Positions 60,290 to 64,000 of a stretch of 64,000 nucleotides of DNA are shown in pieces (position 1 is the first letter of the stretch; the number at the start of each line of letters is the position of its first letter). The stretch covers positions 6,502,560 through 6,566,559 of the forward strand of contig NC_135177.1 in NCBI RefSeq assembly GCF_041146795.1, given 5' to 3'. Position numbers and translations under genes: made by a program. The DNA comes from Maylandia zebra. Lineage: Eukaryota > Chordata > Actinopteri > Cichliformes > Cichlidae. The notes below the pieces were generated by a model. The model searched no databases. It was not told the DNA's origin and saw only the letters and a program-made list of their open reading frames with translations.

Positions 60290-60500
60290 GGAGCTGGCTG
60301 AGGATGATTGGGCATCCAATCAGAATGGCTCCTCTTCCTTACTTTGGAAAATTACCAAGCATATCTGACTGGAAGAGCACCTTAAGGTAGATCCAGAACC
60401 TACTGGATGGATTACCTAGCAAGAAAAAAACCTGTGGGACTCCCAAGAAATATGGCTACAGAGAGGAATATCTGGAACACCGAGCAAAGGTAAACTGAGA
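60290..60500 (+). mobile_element. Decayed LINE C-terminal fragment (RTE/Rex-like)
   Basis: GGGCATCCAATCAGAATGGC, then CTGACTGGAAGAGC and GGATGGATTACCTAGC, echo the GHPIRMPP...TGRRPRG...WRDYVS order found at the end of a widespread fish LINE. Heavily mutated; family assignment is tentative. Confidence 0.4.
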
Positions 60501-60769
60501 CCTGTCAGAACTCTTCTAGGTAATGACTCCTATATACCCAATTAGACATGCTGTGCTGGGATAGACATCAGCAGAGGTTGAGGCGCCTTCATGTGTACAG
60601 TTTATCTCTCAACAGCAATTTCATTTTAGTCCAATCACTGTTACTATTGTGGTAAACCACAGTTAGATATGTACTTCATTTATTAGGCTAGCTCAATACT
60701 GAAAATGGGTGCATTTGATTCGTTCATCCATATTTACTAAGCATATGCTGCCTAAAGTGAAGCAGGCCA

Positions 60770-61215
60770 AGCCAAGTTTCAAAATTCAGATAGAACTGAG
60801 GTGATTGTACTCAGCCCTAAAAATATTAGAAACAGTGTCTAACCAGAAACTGGATGGTATTGCCTTGGTTACCAATAACACTTTGAGAAACCTTGGAGTG
60901 TTGTTTTGTTTTTATTTTGTTGAAACCAGGATATGTCCTTCAACGCACATATTAAACTAGTATGTTTGTTTTTGTCCCATCTCCCTCCTCCCACCCCCAA
61001 CTAGATGCAGCAGATGGCCTCCCCTCCCTGAGCTTGGTTCTGCTAGAGGTTTCTTCCTGTTAAAAGGGAGTTTTCCTTCCCACTATGGCCAAGTGCTCGC
61101 TGACAGGAGGCAGTCTGATTGTTGGGGTTTATTTCTAATATAAAGTGCCTTGCGATAACGGTTTTTATGGTTTGGTGCGATTTGAGATTTTATCATTTGA
61201 ACTGAATTGAAAGGA
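60770..61215 (+). mobile_element. L2-type LINE fragment with internal deletion
   Basis: First part 60770-60975 corresponds to the RT stretch [11 protein letters not shown]...[17 protein letters not shown], with shifts. It then jumps directly to the 3' UTR (CCCTGAGCTTGGTTCTGCTA, TTAAAAGGGAGTTTTCCTTC) and a worn GAATTGA tail. About 700 bp between the two parts are missing relative to copy B. Confidence 0.82.
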
Positions 61216-61949
61216 AGGAAGGTATAAGACAGAAATCTTAAACCTGCATGTAGCTATCTTTCCCATCTCCAACGGCTGCATGGAGAATCCTTTTAAAAAA
61301 AGAAAACAATGAAATAAAAACACTAAAACCAGATGATTTTTTTTTTTGCTTTCACCACCAAGGTTTACCTATGATTGATTTTTAGCTCGACTTTAGTCAA
61401 ACTTAAACTGAATATAGTTATATTTTTTAAAAAAGAGTAAAAGATGTATCAGACCATGCCGGTGTTTACTTGTCTATACATTTGGAGACTGAAATAAAGC
61501 AGACTAGCTGGAAGCTGAATACGAGCTTGTTAAATGATACCAAGTGTATACAATTCGTAAGAAATGAGTATAAAAACTACTGATAATCAAGAGGTGTCCC
61601 CAAGTGTTACATGGGATGCATCCAAAGCGGTAATGAGAGGAAAATTGATCATGTGGTCCTCGTTGTGACACAGTGGCTAGGACAGAATTCATTTGCCATT
61701 TGTCACTTGCATATATTGTTATTTTGTGTTCTGTTATCCTATAGTCTATCCATAATGCTTTAATGTAAACACAGCACATGTAACCTTGGCTCTACATACT
61801 ATCCCGGGTCTGTTTGTGGTAGCATTGGTTATATTCATTTCATCTGTGCAAATGTACTTAAAGCTAAATGTCACTTCATCATTAATTGATTTGGATCTTT
61901 CATTTGTTTATGTAGTTTGGTTATACTTACCATTGTCTGTTCCTTTGAG
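61216..61949. other. Non-coding DNA
   Basis: No feature recognised. AT-rich with A and T runs. Confidence 0.35.
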
Positions 61950-62850
61950 CAGGTCCTATTTGTAAAACAGGTATGTGGGAAGGACCGCCCCAGTACTTCC
62001 TGATTTTATAGGATATGATGTCACTGATCATGTCAATTGGGTGTAACCAAATGAAGAGATGTTTCTTTTGTGTATAATTGTTTATTTCATTTAAAATAAC
62101 CCCATGAGTCAGATTAGGTAAAGAGATTGACTTTTCAAACTGTTTAGCTGGGTGAATGAGTTTGTTAGGTGGAAAGATGATTTTATTCTTGTTTCTTTAT
62201 CTAGACTGTGTTATTTAGTCTACCCTGTTTTCCCAATGGTAGAGGTTAATGAGATCCAGGTGTGAGTGGAATTCTATATAAAGCAGGTGAGATTTTGACT
62301 CACGGGTTCTTATGTTTTGTGAAACAACTGTTGAAAGGCGACGCCAGAAAATAAAGAACACTTAAAAGAAACTTGAACAGTCTGCAGATGCTGTCTTCCT
62401 ATCGCCTCGCATGCTGCTTATGTTATTGTACAAAAGGGTTAGGTTTGTTTATGGGATTTCCTATGCCCCCTGAATGCACCATCGGGGTGCATGTCCGCAA
62501 CTTTAGTTCAGAGACAAACGGCAGCCAAACAACGGACAGTGTGTGCGTTCATAAGACCGTAAGTCAATGTTTTACTTCACTCAGTTATGTTGGTGTTCAG
62601 CCATGAGTGTATTTGATGACTTACCAGCAGTTTCTGCTTCTGTTTAAGTGACGTTATGTACAAGTGGCAGTTTGCTAGCATAACAGATTTGTTTGCTAAT
62701 TAGCTTCTAGCAGAGAGATTCGTTGTTATAGTGTTGTTGATTCTGTGCTCTGTGTAACAGATGATAAACCGATGTAAAGTTGCCTTCAGTGCATAGTTTT
62801 ATGCGGTGTGTTGATGCATAATGTCTGACTTTAAGTTTATGTAACCAGGC

Positions 62851-63151
62851 CACATCCTGGGCCATCTGACCTCAGGAATTCGCATGATAAGGTGGGGCCA
62901 GGTTTCACAATGAACACACCCGAAACTCTGGCTGATTTGGACCCACGCACAGTTTCACACCTTGGCTCAGGCGACTAGAGGATCATCAGGGGGTCCTTTT
63001 GTCCCTCTGTGGGGGGTTACTCCCACTAGGTTTATATCTGGGACTCTCCACCATTGGACCTTAGAACTGAAGAAGCTTCTCGGATGAGAGGTGAAACGTC
63101 TTCAAGCAACTTAAAGAAGTCCAGACGCTTTTCTTTGCAAGCTCCTTTGAC
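62851..63151 (+). mobile_element. Inserted retroposon fragment with hammerhead-like motif
   Basis: About 300 bp flanked by TAACCAGGC on both sides (62842-62850 and 63152-63160), a 9-bp target duplication. Near the 3' end it contains CTGAAGA, a 7-bp stem with GGAT loop, then GAAACGTC (63067-63100). I recognise the segment as a common fish dispersed repeat, possibly the 3' end of a Penelope-like or other non-LTR element. Confidence 0.6.
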
Positions 63152-63286
63152 TAACCAGGCTGAAGTATAATGTCAGCTTATTTAGTTATATACTGTACTT
63201 GAGTACACCTCAGTTGTATCTTTATGTTTATTATGTAATCTGATTCCTAATTGATTTGTATTATTATGCTTTGTCTGCAGAAACCA

Positions 63287-63310
63287 CACACACACACACC
63301 CACACACACT
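63287..63310. repeat. Short CA repeat
   Basis: Two adjoining CA runs broken by a CC. Confidence 0.8.
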
Positions 63311-63479
63311 CTCTCGCCCAGCTGCGGGCACATTCTCAATTGGAAATACAAAGAATGACAACTTTATTCCTGGACTCTGCCTGTTTGTTCCTCTCACATC
63401 TGAACATTTGCAAGTGTTCTGACCCGACACTCTGAAGTGATTGCTGCCAGCTCAGATTTCTTTAATCCTTCGGAAAAAT

Positions 63480-63496
63480 TGGTCCTTCGAGCCGGA
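63480..63496 (+). promoter_or_regulatory. Retrotransposon primer-binding site complementary to tRNA-Tyr
   Basis: TGGTCCTTCGAGCCGGA is the exact complement of the 3' end of eukaryotic tRNA-Tyr (TCCGGCTCGAAGGA plus CCA), 17 of 17 bases as I know that tRNA. It sits 24 nt before the gag-like start codon. This marks where minus-strand DNA synthesis would begin. Confidence 0.75.
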
Positions 63497-63520
63497 GGTG
63501 AGCAACTGCTTCAGCCTTAT

Positions 63521-64000
63521 ATGTTCAGAATGGAAGACCGATACCCATACAGAGAGTCTGACCGTCCGCACAGACATAGCAAGCTGCCATCATACCTCCA
63601 GAACTATGAAGTGGATGACCTCGCTAAGAACCGACTCTCACATGATGATCAGGGCAAGCATTCTACTCATCCTGAAATTCTCCAATATATTCATCATATG
63701 AAAGAGGAACACAATCAACTCCGACTAGATGTGCAACGCCTGACAGAATTGATCTCTAGCTCACCTGTACTAGCTCCACAGCATGCCACATCACGGTCTG
63801 GACTTTGTGAAGATGGGACGTCAACCACACCTGCCCACACTAGTAAGCTGGTGCCAATCAAAGGTCAGAAGAGCCCACATCAGCCTGAAAGTGCTCCACA
63901 GGTGCCATTTGGGGATGAGTCTCAACATCCAAAGGACAGCCAGCATGGCCTGATTGAGGAGCTCACTCACAGTCTAAATGACGCAGATCTTGACAGGGAG
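63521..64000 (+). CDS. Retrotransposon gag-like protein, N-terminal part (cut by window edge)
   Basis: The ATG at 63521 opens 160 codons without a stop up to the last base. The N-terminus is rich in Arg, His, Tyr and Asp, and then has KLPSYLQNYEVDDL. This resembles the LPxYLxDYEV patch I associate with BEL/Pao-type gag proteins. Residues about 50-75 (PEILQYIHHMKEEHNQLRLD plus VQRLTELI) look helical, possibly a short coiled coil. The remainder is Pro/Ser/His-rich linker. It follows the tRNA-Tyr primer site by 24 nt, as expected for the first ORF of an LTR element. An ATG three codons later (63530) is an alternative start. The protein would form the particle that packages element RNA. The intact frame suggests a young copy; protease, RT and integrase would lie right of the window. 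Confidence 0.7.
   Translation, partial: MFRMEDRYPYRESDRPHRHSKLPSYLQNYEVDDLAKNRLSHDDQGKHSTHPEILQYIHHMKEEHNQLRLDVQRLTELISSSPVLAPQHATSRSGLCEDGTSTTPAHTSKLVPIKGQKSPHQPESAPQVPFGDESQHPKDSQHGLIEELTHSLNDADLDRE

Larger units (their letters stand above)
61950..63479 (+). mobile_element. Probable 5' LTR/leader region of a BEL/Pao-like retrotransposon
   Basis: Lies directly upstream of the primer-binding site. A TATA box TATATAAAG (62275-62283) is followed 70 bp later by AATAAA (62350-62355), the usual spacing of promoter and poly(A) signal in an LTR. I could not find a defined TG start, and the right border is inferred from the primer site. The distance from the poly(A) signal to the primer site (~1.1 kb) is too long for a simple U5. 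A later insertion (62851-63151) and perhaps other sequence must lie within. A GT donor-like ACCGTAAGT (about 62558) and a CTGCAG acceptor-like site (about 63281) also occur. Confidence 0.35.

Overview
The window is vertebrate nuclear DNA, most likely from a ray-finned fish and probably a percomorph such as a cichlid. It has spliced exons with GT/AG borders, abundant CA/GA/AAT microsatellites, several Tc1/mariner families, L2/CR1-type LINEs, tRNA-derived SINEs, hAT-like MITEs and Ty3/gypsy- and BEL/Pao-like LTR elements. Nothing bacterial, phage or CRISPR-like is present. The species call is inference from repeat content.

One host protein-coding gene can be supported: fam210a on the + strand. 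Its promoter is near 48.0 kb, with a non-coding first exon ending at 48179. Coding exons are 49311-49732, 50119-50230 and 50843-51157, and the 3' UTR runs to about 51.65-51.75 kb. They join in frame to a 282-residue mitochondrial inner-membrane protein: presequence-like N-terminus, DUF1279 domain with one membrane segment, and five 11-residue charged helical repeats. A possible minus-strand 5' UTR exon (719-1040) with a good splice donor hints at another gene starting here and running off the left edge.

Layout. 0-8.4 kb: possible exon, a broken Tc1 element with ~190-bp inverted repeats, a CA microsatellite, a SINE and a solo LTR. 9.3-13.4 kb: an L2-type LINE (copy A) cut by a mariner element with an intact transposase frame and by a MITE. 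13.8-23.7 kb: a mosaic of Tc1, LINE, hAT, gypsy, MITE and SINE pieces. 23.7-37 kb: mostly single-copy-looking DNA with a few LTR, LINE, SINE and Tc1 scars. 37.1-43.2 kb: a second LINE family, then a nearly complete LINE copy B, with a solo LTR at its 5' side. 43.5-48 kb: single-copy-looking DNA. 48-51.8 kb: fam210a. 52.5-61.2 kb: a hairpin repeat, SINEs, and a LINE copy carrying two nested SINEs. 62-64 kb: the start of a BEL/Pao-like retrotransposon, with a primer-binding site matching tRNA-Tyr and an open gag-like frame running off the right edge.

The parts are connected: the L2-type LINE and the tRNA-derived SINEs share a 3' tail motif, as expected if the LINE machinery moved the SINEs. The nesting gives a relative order of insertions. 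I found no convincing new multi-gene system. The items most worth a second look are the DD37E mariner that has lost one end, the tRNA-Tyr-primed retroelement at the right edge, four consecutive hairpins in fam210a intron 3, and the paired ZNF143-type promoter motifs.
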